Positions 49,365 to 61,342 are shown, counted from the stretch's first letter. The stretch: 64,000 nucleotides of DNA from Sipunculus nudus (GCA_026874595.1 CM049322.1:2713900-2777899); one strand, 5' to 3'. A program made the numbers and translations. The notes: generated from the letters alone by a model not told the origin.

Positions 49365-49404
<40 letters not shown>
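49365..49404. repeat. (TA)n microsatellite
   Basis: Perfect AT run. Confidence 0.95.
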
Positions 49405-49407
<3 letters not shown>

Positions 49408-49551
49408 ACTCTGGAGAAAAACAACATTGTTAATTCACAACAGCCTGTTGCGACCCGATCATCAGGTGAATGTGGTTAGAATATATATATATAGAAGGTA
49501 GTGTTACCCTCCGATGTAAAGTGCTCTATGGCCTACAGACTAGGCCAGAGC

Positions 49552-49553
<2 letters not shown>

Positions 49554-49592
<39 letters not shown>
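49554..49592. repeat. (TA)n microsatellite
   Basis: Perfect AT run. The following 49600-50740 has no recognised feature except a G-run at 50485-50499. Confidence 0.95.
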
Positions 49593-49594
<2 letters not shown>

Positions 49595-50744
49595 CGTATT
49601 CAAATATATATATGTAACTGTAAAAACGCTAATTTGCGTACACTATTCTGAATAATTATTATTGACACTGGTTGATAATGCATTAATTCTTGAATAATAA
49701 CAGATAGGTGGGGAAATACCCCAAAAACATAGGTCATGCGACCAATCTACTGGCCTTTTCATGCATCCTGGGCATGATACATGGTAAGCTAAATGACTCA
49801 CCGGCAGAATGTGTCTATGAGAGCCATGTTGTTATTAGAACTTTCACATAGATAGTGGTAGGTGTTTTAATTTAGCAATGATATAATTTTACCTGCGATA
49901 TCTTTCCACAATATACGCATTCCATGAATTGAATCTGCAGGGACGGATCCGGAATGTTGGAAGGAGAGGAGCCATGCTAGAAGGAATGATAAAAAGGCTT
50001 TAAAAATACTCATACCCGGAAATGGGACGGTACTGGTCACACAACTTGGGCTGAAATCCTTGAAAGAGATTCGGAAGGAAAAAGATGGGTTCAGACCGAC
50101 TGGAATCCCTCCCTTCTCTTTTGCACCTGCTACTAATTTAACTGTAAATCATAATTGTTTCAACTTTTCAAGTTATCGCCAGCATTCAAATGGCTGTCAT
50201 CACCTGATAAGAACACATTTTTTTCTCTGTTATATTCTACATGCGTCTGATTGTCTCGCTTCTTGGTGTGTCTGAATTTTCCTTGTTAAGCCTCATAAAC
50301 CCTCAATATGGCTTCTGTCACTGTACAGTTATCTCTCCAATGCTCTTCTGAAAGTACGGTTAAACATCTTAAACCCGATCTTCTAGAACAACCAGTAACA
50401 AAACTGTCCGTTGTTCTTTAGGGGCCCACTTCCTCAAAAATGCAGGTGTAACGCTCTACTTTATTTTTATTGAAGGGAGAAACAGGGGGGGGGGGGGGGA
50501 TTTCATTTCTCTGGCTTTTTCACCATGAGGTAATTTTAGTCCATGTTTTCCTAATTTTATCCAAAGGGTCAAGTGTTGTTATACCGAGGCTCACTAGGTT
50601 TTTTTTTTTTTCTTAAATTCATAATTATCTTAACTATAACTTGTGCCTTATTACACACTTAAGGAATGGGGTCCCTAAGTTTTGGATTCTGGTAAATATA
50701 GTCCTTTCATAAATGGTTAAATTTATCCCCAATCATCGGACCAT

Positions 50745-50948
50745 AAGCGCGGGTGCTCACCGCGTGGTTTGTTGCGCGGCATGCCGCGCGAGTAATTGAG
50801 ACTCAGGATTGTTTCCATGAATGCAATTCCGCGCGGGAAGCCGCGTCCATGGATAGGCTATACATGGGTAAAACACTAGAGCCATTTTGCCGCCAACGTA
50901 ATGCTATCGCACCGCAGAAAAATTGCGTTTATGGAAAGGCGCCCTTAG
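50745..50948. mobile_element. CpG-rich short palindromic element
   Basis: Includes the perfect 16-bp palindrome GCGCGGCATGCCGCGC and ends TATGGAAAGGCGCCCTTA. Related to 36150-36340. It stands out from the AT-rich flanks by its CpG content. Confidence 0.45.
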
Positions 50949-51469
50949 TTGCCATTCATCTGAAACCTAAACCCAAACAGTGATAAATATATCTGTCTAT
51001 AATGATCAATTTATCGATCTGTCACTCAAAGCGGCAGAAATAATATGCCACTATTACATATAATATCCTTATAATAGCCTTATGCCTATTGCATATAATA
51101 GCCTTATGCCTCAGTGCAGCATGCAAAACAAATTCAACATGGATTAAATGCAGAAAACACTGCTATAATATCGTCTATACTCGATTACAATGTTTCAAGG
51201 CAAACAATGAAATGAATCAATGAATTTGATTGAAACCCTGGTTTACTGGTACGGCATTTTCTAAATACAATCAAAGCTAATCCGATCGTTCTTGGTGCCT
51301 CAAACGTTCGGTCTGCGGTATACTAAGCTACACTCCCACACGTAAGCAAGAGTGAGCATAATCCCCGGCCTTTTTAACCTCTTCTTGGCTAACTGAAAAC
51401 CTATTCAGATATATTTATGCTTATCATAGTCATAGGATCGTATATTTTCTGTTATCCATGTAACCTCGC

Positions 51470-51620
51470 TCATTACTCACTGTCCCCTACACATAACGGC
51501 TGTCCTGTGTAAACTCACTCAATACTCACTGTCCATTACACATAACGGCTGTCCTGTATAACCTCACTCAATACTCACTGTCTCCTACACATAATGGTTG
51601 TCCTGTGTATCCTCACTCAA
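51470..51620. repeat. 49-bp tandem repeat, 3 copies
   Basis: The unit contains ATACTCACTGTC, CTACACATAACGGCTGTCCT and GTGTAACCTCACTCA. Copies are spaced 49 bp apart. Confidence 0.9.
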
Positions 51621-52149
51621 TTTTGGATATTATTGGGTTGAATGATCAGTTTATAAGTATATCGGTCAATTAAAGCAACTGCTGAGATAAACTAGTCAAT
51701 TAGAGGAGTCAATACCATACAAACAGTTCAGCACAATCTAAAGCACAATTAACTTTTATATGGATTATATACAGGATACAATGATATAATAAGCTATAGG
51801 GTCCATCACATAATTTCAAGACAAATAATGTCATTGACGCAATCAATGTAATAGCTGCTGAATGAATTTAGACAATTCGCTTGGAAACTCTCTTTATACG
51901 GGATCTGTTCATTACAAAAATTTACTACATATCCACGGGGGGGGGGGGGGGGGGGGGCAGGCAGCATGCTCCCCTATATATATATATATTGATGAATAAA
52001 TAAGAAGTTGTAAAAATGTGAATTGCCTGATATGAGAGCGGCGTGAAGATTACATACATGAGAACACTTGTGAATGAATATGTTAACCAACTTAAAAGTT
52101 GTTTACATAAAATCTGGAACAGCTGAATGATGGTTTCAAAAGAAAAGAC

Positions 52150-52640
52150 CAAGGAGGCTCATATCATAGTGAACCAGAGAAGTACAGTAGAGATCTAAAG
52201 AGGGCTAATATCGTGGTGAACTTGAACAGGAATGTAGAGATCTAGGTCGGAATTATATCATGGTGAAATGGACCAGTGCGGTAGAGATAAAAAGAATGCC
52301 GATATCATGGTGAACTGGAGCAGTACTGTATAGAGAACTAGGGCTGAATTAAATCATGGTGAACTGGAGCAGTACAACAGAGATCTAAAGGTGGCTGATA
52401 TCGTGGTGAACTGGAACAGTACATTTACATCTAATGAGGGCTTATATCATGGTGAACTGGAGCGGTACTGTAGAGATCAAGGGCGGGATTATATCATGGT
52501 GAACTGGTGAGCTAGAGCAGTGCAGCAGAGATCAAAAGAGGGCTAATATCGAAGTGAACCAGAGCAGTATAGTTGAGAGCTGATATCGTGAAACACTGGA
52601 GCAGTACTGTATAGATATAGGGCGGGTTTTTTAAATTGTG
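52150..52640. repeat. about 47-bp tandem repeat, about 9-10 copies
   Basis: The unit contains CATGGTGAACTGGAGCAGTA and TAGAGATCTAGGGCGG. The GGTGAAC core falls at 52215, 52262, 52309, 52358, 52405, 52451 and 52499, then becomes irregular. Confidence 0.9.
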
Positions 52641-53210
52641 AACTGGTTCCTACAAATTTAAGGTTTTTGATTATATATTTACATATGATAATAAAATTTG
52701 CAAAATTCAGATTTAACTGTTGGTGTACAACATAACCCTGTTGAATGAAATTATATAGCTGAAAAATGTCTCTAGTTTCAATAATTATCTTGTTACGTGA
52801 ATAAATATATTTCTTGATTTTTTTACAAAGTGCATTTTTTTCGGCCGAATAACTTAAAGAAATTACATTATACTGACCAAATATCTGGCATGGGAGAAAT
52901 ATATATATATAAATATAGAGGGATATTTATCCTTAACATGATAAGTAGTTTTGATCTAAGGTAGCCTAAAGTGTAACAACAATTTTTATATGAAAAACGG
53001 ACGATTTTTTCACAATTTCTCGAAGGATCGTAGTCGCAGTGACTTAACTTTGGATTAAATAGGGGAACTTAGGGATATCTAACTGTATTTTAAATGTTTG
53101 ATTCTCAGGTCTAACTATTTCAAAACGTGCCCTGATTTGGACGGCCGGACGACGGACAAAGAACCAACCCTGTAGCTCAGATGACTTAGTGTCAGGTCAG
53201 CTTAAAAAAT
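52640..53210 (+). repeat. dispersed repeat family A, copy 3
   Basis: Contains TTTCAAAACGTGCCCTGATT and the ATGACTTAGTGTCAGGTCAGCT end. It is the most diverged of the three copies. Confidence 0.7.
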
Positions 53211-53231
53211 GCAGTTCCAATATTTATTATA

Positions 53232-53234
<3 letters not shown>

Positions 53235-53272
<38 letters not shown>
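53235..53272. repeat. (CT)n microsatellite
   Basis: Perfect CT run. From here to 54390 no gene is recognised. Confidence 0.95.
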
Positions 53273-53274
<2 letters not shown>

Positions 53275-54389
53275 GAGTGTGTTTATCACATGATATACGT
53301 GCAGCCTACCTTTGGGTCGTGTATATTTTAAACTAAATAAGCTGTGCGCGTGAGTTAATAATAACGGAAGACGTTAAGCATCGGTGAAGCAAGTAACCAG
53401 TAACCCTCAGCTTCTCCTGTTAGACGCTTCCAAGAGACTCGCGTCCCCCCCCCCCCCACCACCACCAAAAAAGGAGGGCCGATACGCCAGTGCACCGGGA
53501 TGCATGTAAACAGAGCTGTAATAACAACCGACCATACCTGTCATGTCAAAATTCTCCTAGGTATTTGCCTCAAAACGGCCATAAACGAGGCGACATGTCG
53601 AGCGACATAAATCCCCAATACACACAGCAATTAATCTGCAACATGCTCCGCAACATAAACCAACATTCACTTTATCCCACCTTTTGACATGCGCTTTTAT
53701 TAACAGACAGGCCTCTGAAGATGAAGTCATGGGCTGTGTTGCCGTAGCGATTTCTGTGATCATGATTCGTCGGAAGCGCAGCCGTTAGAGGCGTCTAATT
53801 TAGGCAGACGATGTCCTTTTGAAACTGTCAGAAAAAAAAGGGGCATATAACAACCTGATTAAGGAGCTTTGGGACAGGTCGGGCTATCAGCAGTTTTTCA
53901 GAATGGACTAAAGTTCCTTTGTCGAACTAGTGGGCATGTACAACCAAAAATAAAGAACTTGAAGACAGACTCAAATCTGTATGCACTCATCAGCTGTTTC
54001 TCAAACGCTGAACCTTATTTCGCCCGACAAGTCCCAGGAAAAAGATATATATTCCTTCTTTTGAGAAATGTCGCGCAACTCCTGAAAACGTGCGACTAAC
54101 CCCCATACACGGTTCGACATGTCTCCTCGTGTATGGCCGGCTTCAGTCTTCTACACAGGTGTTGTTAGGATTCATGTTCACTCGTGCAGTACATGTCTGT
54201 TTGTTCGTCCGTGCTATTTTCATTACAATAACATCTGGATTACGAGGTACCTGACCTAGATCTTAGTCTTCCTGACATGACCGTGACCGTAGAATCTGTG
54301 CCTGTGTATGACTAGTACACTGCACTACGTGTGACTTGCACTTATATTTCTCTACATACCTCTCTGTATGTAATTTATGATAGAACGTA

Positions 54390-54393
<4 letters not shown>

Positions 54394-54432
<39 letters not shown>
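54394..54432. repeat. (TA)n microsatellite
   Basis: Perfect TA run. Confidence 0.95.
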
Positions 54433-54433
<1 letters not shown>

Positions 54434-54626
54434 CTGTATATACCGAGCTGTGTTATTGATCTGAGTCGCTATTGAACACCGGGTCATCGTGTCCGTGGAT
54501 ATAAAAACATATGCTTGATATTTCCCAGAATATCCTATTTTCTGTCACTACAGCTGTTCTAAGATCGTTCTGATAAATCTATGATCGAGGGAGGAACAAT
54601 TAACGTCTGGTGATTATGTAACCTAC

Positions 54627-54690
54627 CTCAGAATGAAGCACAAATGTCTTGTAGAAATGGAACTATTTATAGAACGGCCGCCATGTTTGA
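54627..54690 (-). other. candidate non-coding first exon
   Basis: The minus strand has ATGGCGGCC with a stop a few codons on, then a CTGAG|GTAGGT donor at 54627. It could be a 5' untranslated exon of the gene that owns the exon at 48410-48501. The upper boundary is a guess and no promoter motif is clear. Confidence 0.2.
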
Positions 54691-55322
54691 CAACAGGACT
54701 GGTGTAAACTTTGATTCCTTAAAAGATAGCATGACGGTTGTATGCTCGCGGCGTGAAACATTCAACAAAAACCGACTAAATGTTCTTCTCTGCTTGTGAC
54801 AATTGTTGCGGGCGTCAAATGCAGTCACGATTGTCGATTGACAAACATTGTTTAGAATAAACAAAAAACAAAACAGGCTTCGGAAAGACTGCCGACACAA
54901 GAACTGTCATGGAAATCCCCGTGCCAAAGCGCCATCTATCAGAGAATGATGTAGTTTCTTCGAAAGGATAAATTATGAGCTTATACTTCATATCTTACAA
55001 CACTTACAAAAGTCGGATAATCTTAAAATTGCGGAATACATTTTAAAAATGCTGGTTTCGATAGAACGCCCTACAATACGCCATACTCAGGTAAGAAATC
55101 AAACAATTAAGGTGGAAAGACGTAACCCCCTTCCAATGAACCCCCCCCCCCCACCCCGGTACACGCCGTGTCTTTGCACGCCTCTTGCAAAAGGCCTATA
55201 TTTAGTAATTTCCATCGAAGCTTATTTTTCTTCTCCTTATGTGTTTTTCGACAGTCAGGTCAAAATGACACAATTTCAATACCACTCTTGCAGTAATCTT
55301 GTAGTAGCTTTTCACAAGCTCA

Positions 55323-55490
55323 CACTGTTAGAACAAAGGGTTTTATTAAAAGGTTTTTTGTAGAGAAAAGGGTTGTTATGTCTTCCTAAACCCTTGCTTC
55401 CTTAATAAGGGTTTAGTTCTGTATATTTCCCGAGTATAACCCCATTCGCCTTGAAGAAAACCCTTTCACAACCTTTAACAATGAGAGTAG
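55323..55490. repeat. left subterminal repeats of the EnSpm-like element
   Basis: AAAGGGTTTTATTAAAAGG, AAAAGGGTTG, AAACCCTTGC, AAGGGTTTAG and AAAACCCTTTC occur within 170 bp in both orientations. Confidence 0.65.
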
Positions 55491-55559
55491 CTTTAATTCC
55501 TTATATCCATGCGAGAGTGCGCTGCAGATGTATTCCTAAATGGGTCACGCGTGACGTGG

Positions 55560-55670
55560 CTTTTTGGCGGGAATTACAGCAGCAGTGAAGTGTAAGCAAG
55601 AACAACAGCAGTCACGGCAGTCACTTTCCCCAGCCCAGAAGCCGACACTCTATGAAATTCAAGTATATTG
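55560..55670 (+). other. exon-like segment 1 in the EnSpm-like element
   Basis: A GC-richer stretch ends in ATGAAATTCAAGTATATTG followed by a consensus donor, GTAAGTAAG, at 55671. It could be a first exon. Product not recognised. Confidence 0.3.
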
Positions 55671-56003
55671 GTAAGTAAGCTTTGTTTAATCAAAATCATA
55701 AAAATCATGGTACTTGCTGCAATACACAAGTGAACATCTTAATTCTCTTTAAAGGCCAAAAAAGCCAGCCTTTGACTTAATGCCAGGTTTCAACGTGTGT
55801 ATATATGGTATCAGATGCACCCCGCTGTGTTGGACATAAATAGGACAGCTGCTTTGTATAGAGGCTGGCATGGACACTGCCTGCCCAAACGATGTTAGGG
55901 GCAGTATGCCACCCAAACATTGATGTTTAAGTTCTGGATGTTTAACTTCCCAGGCCCATCAGTTTATTAAAAGAAAAACCCAAAGCAAATTTCCCTTACA
56001 TAG

Positions 56004-56203
56004 GCAAAGTTGACCACAGTACCACAGGCAATTTATCAGCCCGCCCTGGCATCCTGTCCCAGAGCCCGGTTTCCGTGGCCTCCCGCTGACCCCTCGCATA
56101 CCAGTTTCCATGTCACTTATAGCCGCAGCTCTTGGGAGAACCAGGCATCTTACAGTGTGTGCAAGATTTTGTCACAGCATGTATTAACTTATGTTAAGAA
56201 TTG
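56004..56203 (+). other. exon-like segment 2 in the EnSpm-like element
   Basis: An acceptor TTTCCCTTACATAG and donor GTGAGT bracket 200 bases open in one frame throughout (PQAIYQPALASCPRARFPWP, later SWENQASYSVCKILSQHVL). The phase needed does not match an ATG start in segment 1, so the link between them is not proven. Confidence 0.3.
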
Positions 56204-57479
56204 GTGAGTAATGTTTTACACATACCATTTAAACAGCTTTCTAAAATTGATAACTTGTGAAACCACCAAAACAGGAAATGCCCTGTCCCCCCCCCCAACC
56301 AAGCATGATGTTTCAGTGACATGACTGCATGTGTTGCTGTATTTCCAATAGTGACTTCAACCCCTAGGTTTCTGCTTTTAAATAAGTTATCTTGTTCAGA
56401 ATAATTGCTGCCAAAATTATTTCTCCTTAAAAGAGGTCTCCAGCAATTACATCGGTCGGTATTTATCCTCATTGCTGAGCGAGTAACTATAAAAAAAAAT
56501 ATGATATGGTACGCCATCGTAAATGATCTTAACTTTTCATGGATGTCCTTTTTTTATTTTACTGAGCTTTCAGACTGCAGAAGGGGTCATGGTTCGGGGA
56601 CACTACATTGTGTAAAGATTCAAATGATTTGCATGTAAACATTATATTTGATATTGATATTGTGCATTGAAGTTATATTAGGCATAGTATGAAAATTATT
56701 TGTTTTCAGTCACATTATTAGTTTGTGCCAGCGGCTAAGGAGATGAAGATATATCAGCATTAATGAGAAGCACATTTAGGTTGTCTATTTTAATACGGTA
56801 GTACATTTATTTGTAATTGTTTATGAATAAGTGTTTGGGTTCTGATGTATGGAAAACTATGCATTAAAAAACCTGCTTTCAGTAAATCTACATTAAACAT
56901 TTTGAGAAGCAACATAAAAAAATAAAATAATAATTTTATAACATTCATTGATGTTTCCACTATTAAAACCCTAAATTTCAAAATTTTCAAAGCAACCAAT
57001 GCAGTATATTGTGTTATATCATTTATTTCTTTTATTTAAATCATGTAAGCTTGAAATCAGCATTCACTTTGCTGGTATATGCATAATATTTTAGGCATTT
57101 CTCTGAGTTTGCTTTTTAAACTACTTCTCCAATTCGGCGCGGGCACAGCTGTTAAAATATTATCGATATCTTATAATTACAACAAATTACATGATCTAGT
57201 GAATGCTTTAAATCAATTTTTTACACAAATATTCACGCCATATTAAAGTCAAGAGGACTTAAAAAAAAAACAAAAAAAGAATTCTGTATGGAAAAACTAT
57301 GGAAGTTTATGAATATTTTCGAATGTCATTCAAATTTCATAAGGTTTTTCTTAGGGGTACCTTTGGTGAGATAACTTTGGGGTTGTCCTTCAATTTAAAG
57401 TTGACACACTCTCTTTTATATCATCTGATTTCACTTATTAATAAAACGATGGATGATGCTATTATGTAAATATTGCTTA

Positions 57480-57504
57480 TATATATTATATATATATATA
57501 TATT
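57480..57504. repeat. short (TA)n run
   Basis: Interrupted AT run. Confidence 0.8.
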
Positions 57505-57562
57505 GCTATGTATTTGATTTCGTCTCAATGATGCGAGATAAACACATTGGTTTTGGTTACAG

Positions 57563-57651
57563 AATTTGATACCACTGTTGCCGTCCAAGCTGTGAAGGCA
57601 GTCAAGTACAGTTTTGATCTGTGAGAGTTCCTGGTCTACAATGAAAACCTG
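57563..57651 (+). other. exon-like segment 3 in the EnSpm-like element
   Basis: The acceptor TTTTGGTTACAG is followed by a short open stretch (FDTTVAVQAVKAVKYSFD), with possible donors GTGAGA (57621) and GTAGGA (57652). Confidence 0.2.
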
Positions 57652-58364
57652 GTAGGAAAACTATTTGATCATTTGATCAGAACTGAATTATTAAATATAT
57701 TGAGAGAAGTACAAATTAATTCCTATAGCACTCGGAAAGTAGAAAAATTAGGTGTTGCATTACGTTTTTTGTTAAAAGATGTATCATATCAAAGATATAC
57801 CCTCCCACTTAACAATTTGTGTGAACATAAGGCACTTGAATAATTTTCAAAATGTTAGTATTTTTTTCATAGATTATACATTTTTCCTTTGAGCACAAAT
57901 TCACGCAATAACATCCTTTCCCCTTTAATCCATGTTCTGATTAACATGAATTTGTTATTGTCATAAAGTAACTCTGCTTTGATCAGGAAAATATATTTCT
58001 ATCATCCTATAGAAATTTCTTCAAGTTTGGACTAAAAGTAAAGAATGTTAGCCCATAATGTCACGAGTTCATATTTGGCAGTTGAGCACCCATTGTCACT
58101 TGCTTTATAACATGTTTTTAAATGTTATGAGAATGGGCAGAAGAAAATGAAACATAGTTCATCATGTCGTAATTTTGAAACATTGAAAGGAAAAAGTCAG
58201 GATTTCATTTTTGAATTTAAAAAACTGCCATGAAGCAATTAGAATAAATTAAAAAGATGTTTTTTTTCCCCTTAACAGCACCTTAAAATTTTAGAAAATA
58301 ATATTCTAGCAAAACAAAAAACCATAGATTTCTATTTTTAAAATGATAAATAGTAACATGTGAG

Positions 58365-59705
58365 GAATGGAAAACATGGAATATGGCACATATATTTTTC
58401 TGACTGAGCTTTGTACACTCACTGCTAATTGATAAGAGGTACTCATAAAGATAGCACACGAACACTTATTTTTTTAACTGTAAAATTGGAAAATTTAAAG
58501 TCACACATTTAGAGTGGATGGAGAGAATGGCACATACATCTTGATGTGTGAAGCCTTCCCCATGCACTGCTGAATAACAACAGGTACTCATATAGTTATC
58601 ACAAGAACACTTATTTTTTTACTGCAAAATGGGAAATATTTAAAGTCACACATTTAGAGTGGGTGGAGAGAATGGCACATACATCTTGATGTGTGAAGCC
58701 TTCCCCATGCACTGCTGAATAACAACAGGTACTCAAAAAGTTTTCACAAGAACACTTATTTTTTTACTGCAAAATGGGAAATATTTAAAGTCACACATTT
58801 AGAGTGGGTGGAGAGAATGGCACATACATCTTGATGTGTGAAGCCTTCCCCATGCACTGCTGAATAACAACAGGTACTCAAAAAGTTTTCACACGAACAC
58901 TTATTTTTTTTACTGAAAAGTGGGAAATATTTAAAGTCACACATTTAGAGTGGGTGGATAGAATGGCACATACATCTTGATGTGTGAAGCCTTCCCCATG
59001 CACTGCTGAATAACAACAGGTACTCAAAAAGTAATCACACGAACACTTATTTTTTGACTGCAAAATGGGAAATATTTAAAGTCACATATTTAGAGTGGTT
59101 GGAGAGAATGGCACATACATCTTGATGTGTGAATCCTTCCCCATGCACTGCTGAATAACAACAGGTACTCGAAAAGTTATCACACGAACACTTATTTTTG
59201 GACTGCAAAATGGGAAATATTTGAAGTCACACATTTAGAGTGGGTGGAGAGAATGGCACATACATCTTGATGTGTGAAGCCTTCCCCATGCACTGCTGAA
59301 TAACAACAGGTACTCAAAAAGTTATCACAAAAACACTTATTTTTTTTAACTGCCAAATGGGAAATATTTAAAGTCACACATTTAGAGTGGGTGGAGAGAA
59401 TGGCACATACATCTTGATGTGTGAATCCTTCCCCATGCACTGCTGAATAACAACAGGTACTCAAAAAGTTATCACAAAAACACTTATTTTTTTAACTGCT
59501 AAATTGGAAATATTTAAAGTCACACATTTAGAGTGGGTGGAGAGAATGGCACATACATCTTGATGTGTGAAGCCTTCCCCATTCACTGTTGAATAACATC
59601 AGGTACTCATATAGTTATCACAAGAACACTTATTTTTATACTGCAAAATTGGAAATATTTAAAGTCACATATTGAGAGTGGGTGGAGACAATAACAAATA
59701 CAACT
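58365..59705. repeat. 145-bp tandem satellite, about 9-10 copies
   Basis: The unit contains AAAGTCACACATTTAGAGTG, GGCACATACATCTTGATGTG and CTGCTGAATAACAACAGGTA. GTCAC starts fall at 58500, 58645, 58790, 58936, 59081, 59226, 59373, 59519 and 59664. The first (58365-58499) and last units are diverged and the middle ones nearly identical. Minus-strand frames through it are chance. Confidence 0.95.
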
Positions 59706-60171
59706 TTATATGCTAGAACGAACAGTAATAGGACAATTTACCTCTGTTATTATCGAAGGTCATGCGCCTAAATCTAATGCTTGCGACTACCTACCCCTTC
59801 ATCGACTATATGATGAAGCATATTTTTTTACAATGCCTTATATTATTTTTTAATTAATATTATTTTGTAAGAACTGCTACAAATTCTTTTCTCATGTATA
59901 TGTGACTTTAAAAAAATAACAAGATATAAATTAGCACATATGTACTGGTATGTTACACGATCAGTTTAAGTAGCACTGTATTGCTTGTTGAAAGAAGTGT
60001 AAATAAGCTCTAGAGACTGCTGTGAGACTTAGTTTGTCAATGTACAGTTCATGTCTATGGTCAGTTGGACAGTCTTAGAAGTATCAAACTGGCTAAGAGA
60101 AACAGCTCTGAGCAAATATGTTGACAATTTCAATGGTTTGTTCCTTTTATATTTTTTTTTTCTATTTTCAG

Positions 60172-60332
60172 GTAACGTGGTAAAATTGTAGGAAAATGCC
60201 ACATCATGGATGCACAATGCAATACTGCGCTGTTTTTGGTCTGACTACAATTTTCAGCTAGGTGCCAGTCCTAGTGGTGAAACCCAACAGACCGTGTCAC
60301 AACACGCACCGGTTAATGTGAAGGAGATCTAG
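60172..60332 (+). other. exon-like segment 4 in the EnSpm-like element
   Basis: A long pyrimidine tract and CAG acceptor at 60171 precede a stretch open from about 60192 to the TAG at 60332 (SWMHNAILRCFWSDYNFQLG in part). An in-frame stop lies just after the acceptor, so the true acceptor or frame is uncertain. Confidence 0.22.
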
Positions 60333-60769
60333 AACGACTGTTGCGTATATAACCATTAATGATGTTACGTAATACCACTTCATGATGAATTATGTTGTAT
60401 TTTATATTGTGTAATTACTGACATTGATATCATCATATATTCTTCATATACCAGTGTTTACAGAATGTTTGTTAACTGTGATTTTTTGATGACTACATCA
60501 GCTCTGACAGCTACAGCATCTTAAACAAAACTGAATTTATGTAAATGCTTTTTCTTTCATTTATTTTATTATCTGTACTTTTGTAAAAAAAAGTAAATGA
60601 ATAATGTTCCTATATCGTATTGGAAATGATGTTTTAGAAAAATATTTATCAGTGAAAGTTGGTATAATTCTGTGATTGTGCATAAGTGCTCTATTTCTGT
60701 TTCAACACTTATTTTCATGGTTGTTTTCATGATTACTTATCTTCAATAAACATTTTAATTTTATTTCAG

Positions 60770-60919
60770 TTTTTATCCATATTTTATGCTTACATGCGAG
60801 AATGGCTCGTTCCTGAACCCGACATTAAGGTCACTACAAGGCATCAAAGGGCAGCAATAAATACCTGCAGGCAAATACAAAATATTTTGCAGATAAAATG
60901 CCTTTATGGAAGAATGTAA
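60770..60919 (+). other. exon-like segment 5 in the EnSpm-like element
   Basis: The acceptor TTTTATTTCAG is followed by 49 open codons to a stop (FLSIFYAYMREWLVPEPDIK, then TTRHQRAAINTCRQ). It could be a terminal exon lying just before the right subterminal repeats. Product not recognised. Confidence 0.3.
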
Positions 60920-60959
60920 ACCTTCAAGGTGTCAAGGTTCTTTTATCTGTACCCCAGAA

Positions 60960-61323
60960 GTAGCAAAGGGTATAATAATTTTTTTTTCAAGAATGAATGT
61001 TTTTAAATACCATTAACGGTATTTTTAGTATTACCCTTTTTATTCAAGGTTTTTTATAACCCCTTTTTATAAAAGGGTTTTATTAAATAACCCATTTTAT
61101 ATCAAAGGGTTTTATTAAAAAACCCTTTTACATTAAAGGGTTTTATTAAAAAACCCATATATAGAAAAGGGTTTTGTTGAAAAACCCATTTATAGAAAAG
61201 GGTTTTGTTGAAAAACCCATTTATAGAAAAGGGTTTTGTTAAAAAACCCATAAAGGGTTTTCGTATTTGGACACTTAAAAAACCCTCTTCCAACCCTTTA
61301 GAAAACCCTTTTTTCTAACAGTG
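60960..61323. repeat. right subterminal repeats of the EnSpm-like element
   Basis: About 15 alternating AAAGGGTTTT and AAAACCC motifs, including an unequal array of AGAAAAGGGTTTTGTTGA and AAAACCCATTTAT units at 61155-61250. Confidence 0.75.
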
Positions 61324-61342
61324 CAGCAATAGGCGTAATAAG

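Larger units (their letters stand above)
55323..61323. mobile_element. EnSpm/CACTA-like DNA transposon, about 6.0 kb
   Basis: The left end reads CACTGTTAGAACAAAGGGTT and the right end is the inverse of CACTGTTAGAAAAAAGGGTT, with matching continuing to about 30 bp. CACT(A/G) ends plus many subterminal copies of one short motif in both orientations (here AAAGGGTTTT / AAAACCC) are the EnSpm/CACTA signature. Similar CACTGTTAGAA ends are known to me from animal EnSpm families. Only CA can be offered as a 2-bp target duplication. No intact transposase is present. The inside holds a 145-bp satellite and exon-like segments. Confidence 0.65.

Noticed and set aside
58756-59464. Open frames on the minus strand with a repeated CCYSAVHGEGFTHQDV peptide
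   Set aside because: They are readings of the 145-bp satellite. Units of 145-147 bp shift frame from copy to copy.
61000-61320. AAACCC/GGGTTT runs resembling telomere repeats
   Set aside because: The spacing and alternating orientation fit subterminal motifs of the EnSpm-like element, not a (TTAGGG)n array.
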